Below, piece by piece: positions 39,301-47,799 of a stretch of 55,514 nucleotides of DNA. Within the stretch, counting starts at the first letter, position 1. The number at the start of each line of letters is the position of its first letter. The DNA comes from Bacteroidaceae bacterium (GTDB lineage Bacteria > Bacteroidota > Bacteroidia > Bacteroidales > Bacteroidaceae). The notes below the pieces were generated by a model that was given only the letters and a program-made list of their open reading frames with translations, was not told where the DNA came from and ran no database searches. Position numbers and translations under genes: made by a program. The stretch is taken from contig JAFQBB010000018.1 of the NCBI GenBank assembly GCA_017416805.1, positions 1 to 55,514 of the forward strand, given 5' to 3'.

Positions 39301-41193
39301 ATGAGAAAATGGCGCATTGAAGACTCTGAAGAGTTGTACAACATCACCGGATGGGGCACCAGCTACTTCAGCATCAATGAGAAAGGACACGTAGCAGTTA
39401 CCCCGAAAAAAGACGGAGTGTCCGTTGACCTGAAAGAGTTGGTTGACGAACTGCAACTACGCGATGTATCGGCTCCCATGCTGATACGTTTTCCCGACAT
39501 CCTGGACAACCGTATCGAGAAAGTTTCCTGCTGTTTCAAAAAGGCTGCCCAGGAATACGGCTACAACGGAGAGAACTTCATCATCTACCCCATCAAGGTA
39601 AACCAGATGCGGCCCGTGGTGGAGGAGATGATTTCCCACGGACAAAAATTCAACCTCGGACTGGAGGCCGGCTCGAAGCCAGAACTGCATGCTGTCATTG
39701 CCGTAAACACTGACCCCAACTCTTTGGTGGTGTGCAATGGCTACAAGGACGAAAGCTTTATCGAATTGGCCCTGCTGGCTCAGAAGATGGGCAAACGAAT
39801 TTTCCTGGTAGTGGAGAAGTTGAATGAACTGAACATCATTGCCCGGATGGCCAAGCGCCTGAAGGTGCGTCCCAACATAGGTATCCGCATCAAGCTGGCC
39901 AGCAGCGGTAGCGGCAAGTGGGAAGAGAGCGGTGGCGATGCCAGCAAGTTCGGACTCACATCCAGCGAACTGCTCGAAGCACTCGACCTATTGGAAAAAA
40001 AGGATATGAAGGACTGCCTGAAGCTGATCCACTTTCACATAGGCAGTCAGATAACCAAGATACGCCGCATCAAGAATGCCCTGCGCGAAGCCTCGCAATT
40101 CTACGTGCAACTGCACCAAATGGGCTTCAACATTGAGTTTGTCGATACAGGTGGTGGCATGGGAGTCGATTACGACGGAACCCGCTCATCGAGTAGCGAA
40201 AGTTCGGTGAACTACTCGGTACAGGAGTATGTCAATGACGTGGTGTCCACTTTCGTCGATGCAGCCAACAAGCATGGTTTTGCCCACCCCAACATCATCT
40301 CTGAGACGGGACGCAGCCTGACGGCTCACCACTCGGCACTCATTTTCGAGGTGCTCGAAACAGCTTCACTACCTGAGATGGACGACAATTGGGAACCCGA
40401 CGAGAATGCACATGAATTGGTAAAGGAACTGTATCAGATATGGGACAACCTGAGCCAACGCAGCATCCTCGAACCATGGCACGATGCCCAACAGATACGC
40501 GAAGAGGCGCTCGACCTCTTCAGCCACGGCATTGTGGACCTCAACACACGGGCACAGATTGAGAAACTCTATTGGAGCATCTGCCGCGAGATAAATGCCA
40601 TCGCCAGCCGCATGAAACATTGTCCTGAAGAGTTCCGCAAGCTGAACAAACTGTTGGCCGACAAGTATTTCTGCAACTTCTCGCTCTTCCAGTCGTTGCC
40701 CGACTCGTGGGCCATCGACCAGATTTTCCCTATCATGCCCATCCAACGCTTGGACGAACGGCCCGACCGCGAAGCTACCTTGCAGGACATGACATGCGAC
40801 TCTGACGGAAAGATTGCCAACTTCGTCACCTCGCGCCCCGACACCACCACCCTGCCCCTCCACTCGTTGCGCGACAAGGAGAGCTACTATCTGGCCGTAT
40901 TCCTCGTGGGAGCTTACCAAGAGATTTTGGGCGACATGCACAACCTTTTCGGCGACACCAATGCCGTACACGTGTCGGTCAACTCCAAGGGCTACACCAT
41001 TGACCAACTGATTGATGGCGAAACGGTGGCCGAGGTGCTCGACTACGTGCAGTACAATCCCAAGAAGCTGGTGCGCACCTTAGAGACTTGGGTAACCCAA
41101 TCCGTCAAGGAGGGAAAAATTACTGTAGAGGAAGGAAAAGAATTCCTGAGCAACTACCGCTCGGGGCTGTATGGATATACGTATTTGGAGTAA
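39301..41193 (+). CDS. speA: Biosynthetic arginine decarboxylase
   Basis: PLP-dependent arginine decarboxylase (fold III, SpeA type), 630 aa, making agmatine for polyamine synthesis. The PLP lysine lies in IIYPIKVNQMRPVVEEM, the glycine loop in FVDTGGGMGVDYDG, and the catalytic Cys region towards the end (YQEILGDMHNLFGDTNAVHV). It begins MRKWRIEDSEELYNITGWG as usual for the family. Third in the run after topA and aroK. The 3' side carries a palindromic intergenic element. Confidence 0.96.
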   Translation: MRKWRIEDSEELYNITGWGTSYFSINEKGHVAVTPKKDGVSVDLKELVDELQLRDVSAPMLIRFPDILDNRIEKVSCCFKKAAQEYGYNGENFIIYPIKVNQMRPVVEEMISHGQKFNLGLEAGSKPELHAVIAVNTDPNSLVVCNGYKDESFIELALLAQKMGKRIFLVVEKLNELNIIARMAKRLKVRPNIGIRIKLASSGSGKWEESGGDASKFGLTSSELLEALDLLEKKDMKDCLKLIHFHIGSQITKIRRIKNALREASQFYVQLHQMGFNIEFVDTGGGMGVDYDGTRSSSSESSVNYSVQEYVNDVVSTFVDAANKHGFAHPNIISETGRSLTAHHSALIFEVLETASLPEMDDNWEPDENAHELVKELYQIWDNLSQRSILEPWHDAQQIREEALDLFSHGIVDLNTRAQIEKLYWSICREINAIASRMKHCPEEFRKLNKLLADKYFCNFSLFQSLPDSWAIDQIFPIMPIQRLDERPDREATLQDMTCDSDGKIANFVTSRPDTTTLPLHSLRDKESYYLAVFLVGAYQEILGDMHNLFGDTNAVHVSVNSKGYTIDQLIDGETVAEVLDYVQYNPKKLVRTLETWVTQSVKEGKITVEEGKEFLSNYRSGLYGYTYLE

Positions 41194-41200
41194 AGTTTTT

Positions 41201-41345
41201 AGGAGTTATCGCTTCGCGAGGAGTTAAAGGAGTTAAAAGGATTTATTCCTGCTAGCCAAAGGTATTGCAATTATGTAGCAGTTATGCAAGCAGAACTATC
41301 GGCTTTAACTCCTAGCGAAGCGATAACTCCTCTAACTCCTTTAAT
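41201..41345. repeat. Palindromic intergenic element, copy 1
   Basis: Perfect 17-bp arms (AGGAGTTATCGCTTCGC at 41201-41217, complement at 41315-41331). Additional AGGAGTTAAAGG words lie near each edge, and a core contains GCTAGCCAA and TCGGCTTTAACTCCT. The same words recur at 53263-53466. It fills the speA-argB gap. No coding potential; small non-autonomous element or processed RNA hairpin. Confidence 0.7.
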
Positions 41346-41360
41346 TACTAATAAAGAAAT

Positions 41361-42140
41361 ATGAAAGAAAAACTGACCATTATCAAAGTAGGCGGAAAGA
41401 TTGTGGAGGAAGAAGAGACCCTGCAACGCCTGCTGACCGACTTTGCCGCTATCCCCGGCAAGAAACTTCTGGTTCATGGCGGTGGCCGCTCGGCTACCCG
41501 CCTGGCTGCCCAACTGGGCATTGAGAGCCAAATGGTAAACGGACGCCGTATCACCGATGCCGACACCCTGCGTGTGGTGACAATGGTGTATGGCGGACTG
41601 GTAAACAAGAACATCGTGGCAGGTTTGCAGGCCCACGGTGTGAATGCTCTCGGATTGACAGGAGCAGACATGAATGTCATCCGCTCGCACAAACGTCCGG
41701 TGAAGGATGTGGACTATGGTTTCGTAGGCGATGTGGATGAGGTAAACGCCGAATTCCTGGGAAAACTCATCAGCGAGGGTGTTGTGCCTGTCATGGCTCC
41801 CCTCACCCACGACAAACAGGGGCATCTGCTCAATACTAATGCCGACACCATTGCGGGCGAGACGGCCAAGGCACTGGCCCGCCTGTTCGATGTGACACTG
41901 ACTTTCTGTTTCGAGAAAAAAGGAGTGCTCCGCGATGAGAACGATGATGACAGCGTCATCCCCCACCTGACCCGCACCGACTTCGATACTTTGGTAGCCG
42001 ACGGCATCATCCAAGGTGGCATGATACCCAAGTTGGAAAATTCCTTCCAAGCCATCAGTGCCGGCGTGAGCCGTGTCATCATCACACAGGCCACGGCCAT
42101 TGACGGAACTGAGGGGACAATAATTGCAGAGAAGGAGTGA
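41361..42140 (+). CDS. argB: Acetylglutamate kinase (or N-succinylglutamate kinase)
   Basis: Amino-acid kinase of arginine biosynthesis, 259 aa. Motifs: IKVGGKIVEEEETL (ATP site), LVHGGGRSATRLAAQLG, and INGRRITDADTLRVV as VNGRRITDADTLRVV (substrate loop), with GLTGADMNVI and GGMIPKLENSFQAI near the end (Lys-Leu). Bacteroides fragilis is known to use N-succinylated intermediates in this pathway, so the true substrate may be N-succinylglutamate. Separated from speA by the palindromic element. A strong terminator follows. Confidence 0.93.
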   Translation: MKEKLTIIKVGGKIVEEEETLQRLLTDFAAIPGKKLLVHGGGRSATRLAAQLGIESQMVNGRRITDADTLRVVTMVYGGLVNKNIVAGLQAHGVNALGLTGADMNVIRSHKRPVKDVDYGFVGDVDEVNAEFLGKLISEGVVPVMAPLTHDKQGHLLNTNADTIAGETAKALARLFDVTLTFCFEKKGVLRDENDDDSVIPHLTRTDFDTLVADGIIQGGMIPKLENSFQAISAGVSRVIITQATAIDGTEGTIIAEKE

Positions 42141-42149
42141 CAAAAAAAC

Positions 42150-42245
42150 GGCTTACTATTCATCCCGAACAATAAGCCGCGTTCCTATTAGAATATTAGA
42201 GAGAGAAAATATTAACGCCTGTATAACATGCAGGCGTTTCTTTTT
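42150..42245 (+). terminator. Hairpins and terminator after argB
   Basis: CGGCTTA/TAAGCCG forms a first hairpin near 42150-42180. AACGCCTGTA/TGCAGGCGTT (42214-42237) forms a 10-bp stem followed by TCTTTTT, a standard rho-independent terminator. Confidence 0.85.
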
Positions 42246-42278
42246 GTTCATGCCACGAGTGAAAAAAGTGGGGAACTT

Positions 42279-42310
42279 CTTGCAAAGTATGTGCAGATAT
42301 GCTATTTTTG
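42279..42310 (+). promoter_or_regulatory. Promoter of PAS histidine kinase
   Basis: CTTG (42279-42282), 20-bp spacer, TATTTTTG (42303-42310), 39 bp before the ATG at 42350. Confidence 0.75.
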
Positions 42311-42349
42311 CAGGGCATATAATACCATTAAAACAGATACCTGACTACG

Positions 42350-43804
42350 ATGAACGCTTATGAGGATGAACTGAACCGGTACCACAGGTTGGCCCAAATG
42401 GGGCGAATAGGCTGGTGGGAAGCAGATTTCTCAACCCGCGAGTATCTTTGCTCTGATTTTGTACGCGACTTGCTGGGTCTTGACTCCAATCGAATATCTT
42501 TTTCTGCCTTCAGGGAGATGATTCGCGAGGATTTCCGCGAGTCCATGGTGGAAGAACTGCCAGTCGTGGAGCACCGCAACGTTGGTTACGAGCATGTCTT
42601 CCCATTGGAGAATCCCAATGGTGATACCATTTGGGTCATGGTGCGGATGGGAAAGAAGGAGACCGATGACGAGGGAGTGCAGAAGGCTTTCGGAACGATG
42701 CAGCAGGTGGAAGCTCCCGAACAAAAGGAAATCCTGTTCAAGAACATCTTCGACAACATTCCCGTGGGTGTGGAAATCTATGATGCCCATGCCCGTCTCA
42801 TCGACTTGAACGACAAGGACATGGAGATGTTTGGAGTAGAGAACAAGCACGAGATGTTGGGCATTGACCTGCTACACAATCCTAACCTCAGCGACGAACT
42901 GGAGCGCCGGATTGCAGAAGAGGATGAGGTGAATGCCCGTCAGGATTACTTCTTTGACCGCACACAAGGATATTACATCTCGCACCGCAAAGGGTACATC
43001 AATCTGATAACCAAAATACGTAAGCTCTACGATGCCAACGGACGATTGGCGGGATACGTGATGATAAACTTCGACAATACCGAACAGGTGCTCATCGAGC
43101 AACAGCTCATCGAGGCTAAGGAGAAGGCAGAAACGGCCGACCGACTGAAGAGCACGTTCCTTGCCAACATGAGCCACGAGATACGCACACCACTGAATGC
43201 CATTGTCGGGTTCTCAGGATTGCTGGCCAGTACCGAATGCCATGAAGAGCGATTGGAGTACCAGCACATCATCGAGCAGAACAACGCACAACTCCTGCAA
43301 CTCATTACGGACATTCTGGACCTTTCAAAGATTGAGTCGGGGACATTCGTTTTCCATCATCAGGAGTTTGACCTGCTGCAACTGTGTGACGACCTCGTAC
43401 GAAGCATGAAACTGAAGGCCCAACCGGGTGTTACCCTCCAACTTGCCCCTGGACTTTCCTCTTGCGTCATCACCTCTGACCGCACACGGATAGGGCAGAT
43501 ACTGGCCAACTTTGTGACAAACGCCATCAAGTTCACCCCTAATGGAAGCATCCGTGTAGGGTATGAAGTTTCAGCCGATGAGAATCATGTACGCCTCTAT
43601 GTGACAGATACCGGTATTGGCATTGATGCCGACCACCTCCCTACCGTATTTGACCGTTTCGTCAAGCTGAACAACTTTGCCGTGGGCACCGGCTTGGGGT
43701 TAAGCATCTGCAAAAGCATCATCGAGCAGTTGGGAGGAGAAATTGGTGCCGAAAGCGAACCCAATAAGGGCTCTACGTTCTGGATAACCTTGCCTTTACT
43801 CTGA
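42350..43804 (+). CDS. PAS-domain sensor histidine kinase
   Basis: Soluble-looking histidine kinase, 484 aa, with no transmembrane segment evident. Two PAS domains (about 15-120: MGRIGWWEADFSTREYLCSD; about 130-245: FKNIFDNIPVGVEIYDAHAR). HisKA with FLANMSHEIRTPLNAIVGFS (H276) and a HATPase_c domain with N box FVTNAIKFTPNG, G1 DTGIGIDADHL, G2 GTGLGLSICKSI. No receiver domain and no response regulator next door, so it is an orphan kinase. Cytoplasmic PAS domains suggest a redox, small-ligand or metabolic signal. Ends 50 bp before the metallopeptidase gene, possibly cotranscribed. Confidence 0.93.
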   Translation: MNAYEDELNRYHRLAQMGRIGWWEADFSTREYLCSDFVRDLLGLDSNRISFSAFREMIREDFRESMVEELPVVEHRNVGYEHVFPLENPNGDTIWVMVRMGKKETDDEGVQKAFGTMQQVEAPEQKEILFKNIFDNIPVGVEIYDAHARLIDLNDKDMEMFGVENKHEMLGIDLLHNPNLSDELERRIAEEDEVNARQDYFFDRTQGYYISHRKGYINLITKIRKLYDANGRLAGYVMINFDNTEQVLIEQQLIEAKEKAETADRLKSTFLANMSHEIRTPLNAIVGFSGLLASTECHEERLEYQHIIEQNNAQLLQLITDILDLSKIESGTFVFHHQEFDLLQLCDDLVRSMKLKAQPGVTLQLAPGLSSCVITSDRTRIGQILANFVTNAIKFTPNGSIRVGYEVSADENHVRLYVTDTGIGIDADHLPTVFDRFVKLNNFAVGTGLGLSICKSIIEQLGGEIGAESEPNKGSTFWITLPLL

Positions 43805-43854
43805 CACCTTATCCGGGAATCGTATGACCTCACCTTTACTTTGACAGATTATTC

Positions 43855-44580
43855 ATGACAGACCATTTCACGGACACACTGCTGGGCCACATTACGGTGC
43901 GTACCAATGTACGTGCCCGCCGTATCATTATGCGTGCACAGGCTGACGGAGTGGTGGTGACAGTCCCTCCCTACACGTCGCGACAGACCGTTACCGACAC
44001 GTTGGAACGCTTCCATCAAAGATTACGGCAGCAGCAATTGGCTATGCGGGAGAAGGAGCAGAGCAATGGAAGTCATGCTTCCTCCATAGGTCCCGACTTC
44101 GCCATACGGACAGAATTGTTCTGCCTGACATTGGAGGAAGGGGAACGGGAGAGGTTCTACCTGCGGGCAGAGCCAGGCCGGACAGTCATTGTCTATCCGC
44201 CTGATACAGAATTTCAAGACTCGGAGCGACAGCAATGGCTACGCCGTGTGGTGGAGCGGGCTTTGCGCCAACAGGCCCAATGGCTGCTGCCCGAGCGGTT
44301 GAGGGCACTCTCAGTCCTGCACGGATTGCCCTTCAAGGAGTGTAAGGTGAGTGTAAGCAAAGGAAGGTGGGGAAGCTGCTCGACGAAGGGGAGCATCAAT
44401 CTGTCGTGCTACCTGCTGATGCTTCCGTCCCACTTGCGCGAGTATGTGATGTTGCACGAACTGTGCCATACGCGCGAAATGAACCACGGCCCCCGTTTCT
44501 GGGCATTGCTTGACAGCCTTACGGGAGGGAGCGCCAAAGCCTTGCGTAACGAACTGAAGAACTATAATACCACATTCTGA
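43855..44580 (+). CDS. YgjP-like metallopeptidase (DUF45/M48-like)
   Basis: Zinc-metallopeptidase-like protein of the YgjP (UPF/DUF45) family, 241 aa. The C-terminal motif VMLHELCHTREMNHGPRFW has the HExxH-like arrangement (HELCH) plus the downstream H used by the family. The conserved KGRWGSCSTKGSINLSCYLL precedes it. The N-terminus (TVRTNVRARRIIMRAQADGV) is also typical. Biological role of the family is poorly defined. It sits between the kinase and the metal-efflux permease; no signal peptide, so cytoplasmic. Confidence 0.88.
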   Translation: MTDHFTDTLLGHITVRTNVRARRIIMRAQADGVVVTVPPYTSRQTVTDTLERFHQRLRQQQLAMREKEQSNGSHASSIGPDFAIRTELFCLTLEEGERERFYLRAEPGRTVIVYPPDTEFQDSERQQWLRRVVERALRQQAQWLLPERLRALSVLHGLPFKECKVSVSKGRWGSCSTKGSINLSCYLLMLPSHLREYVMLHELCHTREMNHGPRFWALLDSLTGGSAKALRNELKNYNTTF

Positions 44581-44629
44581 CCTCGCAAAAAAGATGTTTC
44601 CATACAACCTGTTTGCGGAAAAGTTTGTT

Positions 44630-44637
44630 TACCTTTG
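44630..44637 (+). promoter_or_regulatory. -7 element of the efflux permease
   Basis: TACCTTTG followed by CAC, 29 bp before the ATG at 44667; a TTTG at 44612-44615 is 14 bp upstream, too close for a standard -33. Rules out the in-frame start at 44613. Confidence 0.6.
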
Positions 44638-44666
44638 CACTCCGTAATGTAATATATACTATATCT

Positions 44667-45938
44667 ATGGAAGAAATACTCCACCTTGTTTACGAGATGT
44701 CACCCTACCTGTTGTTGGGTTTCCTGTTTGCCGGACTGATGCATGCCTTTGTGCCGGCCATCCTTTACCATAAATACCTTGGCGGAAATACCTTCCGATC
44801 CGTATTCAATGCTGCCGCATTGGGTGTTCCGCTTCCCCTTTGTTCGTGTGGGGTAATCCCCACAGCCATGTCGCTCTATCGGCAAGGAGCCTCCAAGGGA
44901 GCCTGCGTATCTTTCCTTATCGGAACTCCACAGACCGGTGTTGACTCCATCATTGCCACCTATTCGCTCATGGGGCTGCCTTTTGCACTGACACGACCCA
45001 TTGCCGCCCTGGTCACAGCCCTGCTTGGCGGACAGCTGGTCAATTGGTTTGGCGGAGGCGATGCCCGACAACAACCCACTCTCTCCTTCGCTGAAAAAGA
45101 AGAACGTCCTTCAGGCTTTTGGGCAAAGATAAAGTTGGCCCTGCACTATGCTTTCGTGGAGTCGATGCAGGACATAGGCCGTTGGCTTCTGTTGGGCCTG
45201 CTCATTGCCGGAGTCATCACAGTCTTTGTCCCCGACAGTTTTTTTGCCCTGTTTGCTGACAACACACTGCTCAGCATCCTGCTTGTCCTTCTGTGTGCCA
45301 TCCCCATGTATGTATGCTGCACCGGCTCCATCCCCATAGCTATAGCCCTTATTCTGAAAGGGCTCTCCCCGGGCACTGCCTTAGTATTGCTCATGGCAGG
45401 CCCTGCCGTCAATGTGGCCTCCATCTTAGTGGTACAGAAGGTTATGGGCCGACGCACACTGCTGCTCTACCTCAGCGCCATCATCATCGGAGCCGTAGCA
45501 TTTGCTTTGGGCATTGACTACCTGCTGCCCCGCGAATGGTTCACTTCACACCTGGAGGCCATACACAGTTGTCATGAACATGGCACCCCGCTCTTCAACA
45601 TCGGGTGCAGCCTGCTCTTCTTCCTGCTGCTTGCCAATGCCCTTGTGCGCCGCTACCTGCATAAGGATGGTTGCCACTGCGGACATCACCACGGAGAGGG
45701 CGAGACTTGTCATTGCCACACACATAGCCACGAGGAGGAAGAAAACATCCTTGTGTTGCACATCACCGGCATGAGTTGCAACCACTGCCGGACAAACGTA
45801 GAGCGGGCCATTGCTTCAGTTTCCGGGGTGGAGAGTGTGACGGTTGACCTTCCTACGGCACAAGCCCGCGTGACAGGCAGTGCCAACACGGATGAAATCC
45901 GACAAGCCGTAGAAGCCATCGGGTTCAGTATAGGATAG
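44667..45938 (+). CDS. Metal efflux permease (SO_0444/ArsP-like) with HMA domain
   Basis: Inner-membrane permease of the DUF318/ArsP-like family, SO_0444 Cu/Zn efflux type, 423 aa, about 8-10 helices. The paired family motifs are GVPLPLCSCGVIPTAMSLYR (about 54-73) and YVCCTGSIPIAIALILKG (about 213-230). After the last helix comes a His/Cys-rich linker (CHCGHHHGEGETCHCHTHSH) and a C-terminal heavy-metal-associated domain with MSCNHC, as in copper chaperones and P-type ATPases. Suggests capture and export of a soft or transition metal. The exact ion is not readable from sequence. Own promoter; followed by a perfect 18-bp stem-loop. Confidence 0.9.
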   Translation: MEEILHLVYEMSPYLLLGFLFAGLMHAFVPAILYHKYLGGNTFRSVFNAAALGVPLPLCSCGVIPTAMSLYRQGASKGACVSFLIGTPQTGVDSIIATYSLMGLPFALTRPIAALVTALLGGQLVNWFGGGDARQQPTLSFAEKEERPSGFWAKIKLALHYAFVESMQDIGRWLLLGLLIAGVITVFVPDSFFALFADNTLLSILLVLLCAIPMYVCCTGSIPIAIALILKGLSPGTALVLLMAGPAVNVASILVVQKVMGRRTLLLYLSAIIIGAVAFALGIDYLLPREWFTSHLEAIHSCHEHGTPLFNIGCSLLFFLLLANALVRRYLHKDGCHCGHHHGEGETCHCHTHSHEEEENILVLHITGMSCNHCRTNVERAIASVSGVESVTVDLPTAQARVTGSANTDEIRQAVEAIGFSIG

Positions 45939-45969
45939 TCCTCCCCAAGACATTTATAAGGTACCCAAA

Positions 45970-46010
45970 AAGACTCGGCCTACTCATGCTCGATGAGTAG
46001 GCCGAGTCTT
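45970..46010. terminator. Perfect 18-bp stem-loop after permease gene
   Basis: AAGACTCGGCCTACTCAT and its exact complement around a 5-nt loop (GCTCG), flanked by AAA/TTT so that it can work in either direction. Strong hairpin terminator. Confidence 0.8.
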
Positions 46011-46017
46011 TGGTTAT

Positions 46018-46083
46018 GACCTAGGCATCTCATGGGTGACGACCTAGGCATCTCACAGGTGACGACCTGGGCATCTCATTTTC
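46018..46083. repeat. 23-bp tandem repeats
   Basis: About 2.9 copies of GACCTAGGCATCTCATGGGTGAC (46018-46040, 46041-46063, 46064-46083) with a few substitutions, head to tail and without spacers. They lie between the terminator and the outer-membrane protein gene. Confidence 0.8.
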
Positions 46084-46173
46084 GGGCACCCTGCAAGGTC
46101 TGTCCGACCTACATCAGGAATGGCCCGCTGCAGCCTGCAAGAGGCCTGCTTCCGCCCCACCCCGTAATCACAG

Positions 46174-47778
46174 TCAGAAGCCTACTGACACTCCGGCCAG
46201 CACATTCAGCCCTTGTGCCGGATGCAGAATGCTCTGCCAATACTTCTGGTTCAACAGATTGTCACCCTGCATATATACCGTAAGGTTGGGAAGCAAGTCA
46301 TAGCCGGCCTTCAGCCCCAGGTTGTTTACTGCATCCGCGCGAGCCATGCCCTTGCTCCGGGTGCGATGCTCGTAGTCATAGTTCAGGGTTATGTGGAGTC
46401 CGTCGATGGGTTGCACATCGGCCATCAGCCGGAAGGCAAGTTCAGGGCATAGTGTGGGACAGAGTTCCAGCACATCACTATCCCAATGGTTCCATTGGAG
46501 CGAGGCCTGTGTGGTGAAGAAATCCTTCCACGCATATCGGGCCGTAGCTCCGGCATAGAGGGTATTACCATCGTCCTGTACAAGGCCGTCCGGTGTGCCG
46601 AAAAGCTCATCCTTGACAATCCCGTATCCGGCATAAGCCTCCACCTCCAGTTCGTTCAGCGGTGCAGCCTTCAGTCCGAAGCGCCCGTCCAGTTGGGTAT
46701 AGGTGTTTTCGGCCCCGATATAGACCGGTGTATAGGCTGACAAGCGGTTCAAGGTGCGGAAGTCATTGATGCGACGTCCACCCGTAGCCTGCACGTAGAG
46801 TTCGTAGCCCTTTGCCAAGGTATATGCCCCCATGACATCGGGAGCCACCTGCAACTTCTTGCCCATGCCAAACTGGAAGTCCACGTGCATACCCAACCGC
46901 AGTTTCCAAGCCTCCAGGCCTGTCAGGAAAGCCGGGTTCAACTGCAGCGAGGTGTAATCCTTGCCCAACCCCTTGTTGAAGAAGTTATCCATCTGCACTC
47001 CCAGAAATACACGGCTCTGCCCATTGATGTCACCTATGGCCTCGGCATGGGTGCGCACAAGTGTCTCGGCTGCCTTCCCTCTGTTTCCACCGGCAAGAGG
47101 CGCATGCATCTGTGCCCCATACTGCAGGCCCATCCCTGCATTCCAACGGATAGAGGCCTTGTCGTCCTCGGTTGCCAACGTGGCCCGAAGCCCTCCCATC
47201 AGGTTGTGGCGGTGGGTTCCCCAAATGGTATTGAACACCTGATTCTCGCCATCGGCATTGACCTTCAGGCGGAAGGAGTCAAACCGGTGTGTCCAGTCCG
47301 CATCTGCCCCTGTCCGGTAACTTCGGGCATCCCACTCTTCGGGCTTAATGCCCGCAGGCAGATCCACTTCGCCATCCATACCCCGGAAAGCGACATTGGC
47401 CTTCACCTCGTCGCGCTCACCCAAATCGAAACGATAGCTCAAACGGGCATCAGCATTCCCTCTGTTGCCATAGCCCAAGCGCAGGTAGCCTCTCTTGGCA
47501 TCGGGCAGTTGGGGAAGCTGTCCAAAAGAGTTCATGGGGTCAAAGCCGAAACGTGCTGAGGGCTTGGTGGCCGTATCATACTCAATCTGCTTCTTGGGTA
47601 TCTGTGGTTCCTCCAACGTAGGTGTGATGCTTATCTTGTTGGCATTCATAATGTCGGGGTTATAGAGGTTCTCCACTACCACCGTGCGGTCCAACTGAGC
47701 CTCTGTCTTCTCAGGCTCTTGAGCCTGCAAGGTTGCAGCCCCGGCCAGAACTCCCCATAAGATATATAGTCTCTTCAT
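46174..47778 (-). CDS. Outer-membrane beta-barrel protein (TonB-dependent-receptor-like)
   Basis: 534 aa with signal peptide MKRLYILWGVLAGAATLQAQ. Apart from a short N-terminal part (DRTVVVENLYNPDIMNANKI), the whole chain is alternating aromatic/polar beta strands (YLRLGYGNRGNADARLSYRF, LHITLNYDYEHRT) ending in VSVGF, the C-terminal Phe of outer-membrane barrels. NLGLKAGYDLLPNLTVYMQ then NLLNQKYW resembles the last strands of TonB-dependent receptors. No plug domain can be seen, so transport by the TonB mechanism is unproved. Lies 21 bp after the large TPR gene, in the same operon. Confidence 0.8.
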   Translation of the reverse strand: MKRLYILWGVLAGAATLQAQEPEKTEAQLDRTVVVENLYNPDIMNANKISITPTLEEPQIPKKQIEYDTATKPSARFGFDPMNSFGQLPQLPDAKRGYLRLGYGNRGNADARLSYRFDLGERDEVKANVAFRGMDGEVDLPAGIKPEEWDARSYRTGADADWTHRFDSFRLKVNADGENQVFNTIWGTHRHNLMGGLRATLATEDDKASIRWNAGMGLQYGAQMHAPLAGGNRGKAAETLVRTHAEAIGDINGQSRVFLGVQMDNFFNKGLGKDYTSLQLNPAFLTGLEAWKLRLGMHVDFQFGMGKKLQVAPDVMGAYTLAKGYELYVQATGGRRINDFRTLNRLSAYTPVYIGAENTYTQLDGRFGLKAAPLNELEVEAYAGYGIVKDELFGTPDGLVQDDGNTLYAGATARYAWKDFFTTQASLQWNHWDSDVLELCPTLCPELAFRLMADVQPIDGLHITLNYDYEHRTRSKGMARADAVNNLGLKAGYDLLPNLTVYMQGDNLLNQKYWQSILHPAQGLNVLAGVSVGF

Positions 47779-47799
47779 AGTTCTTGAATCGTTGTCTTG

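Noticed and set aside
46018-46083. Possible short CRISPR array
   Set aside because: The 23-bp units are contiguous, with no spacers, and no cas gene is in the window.
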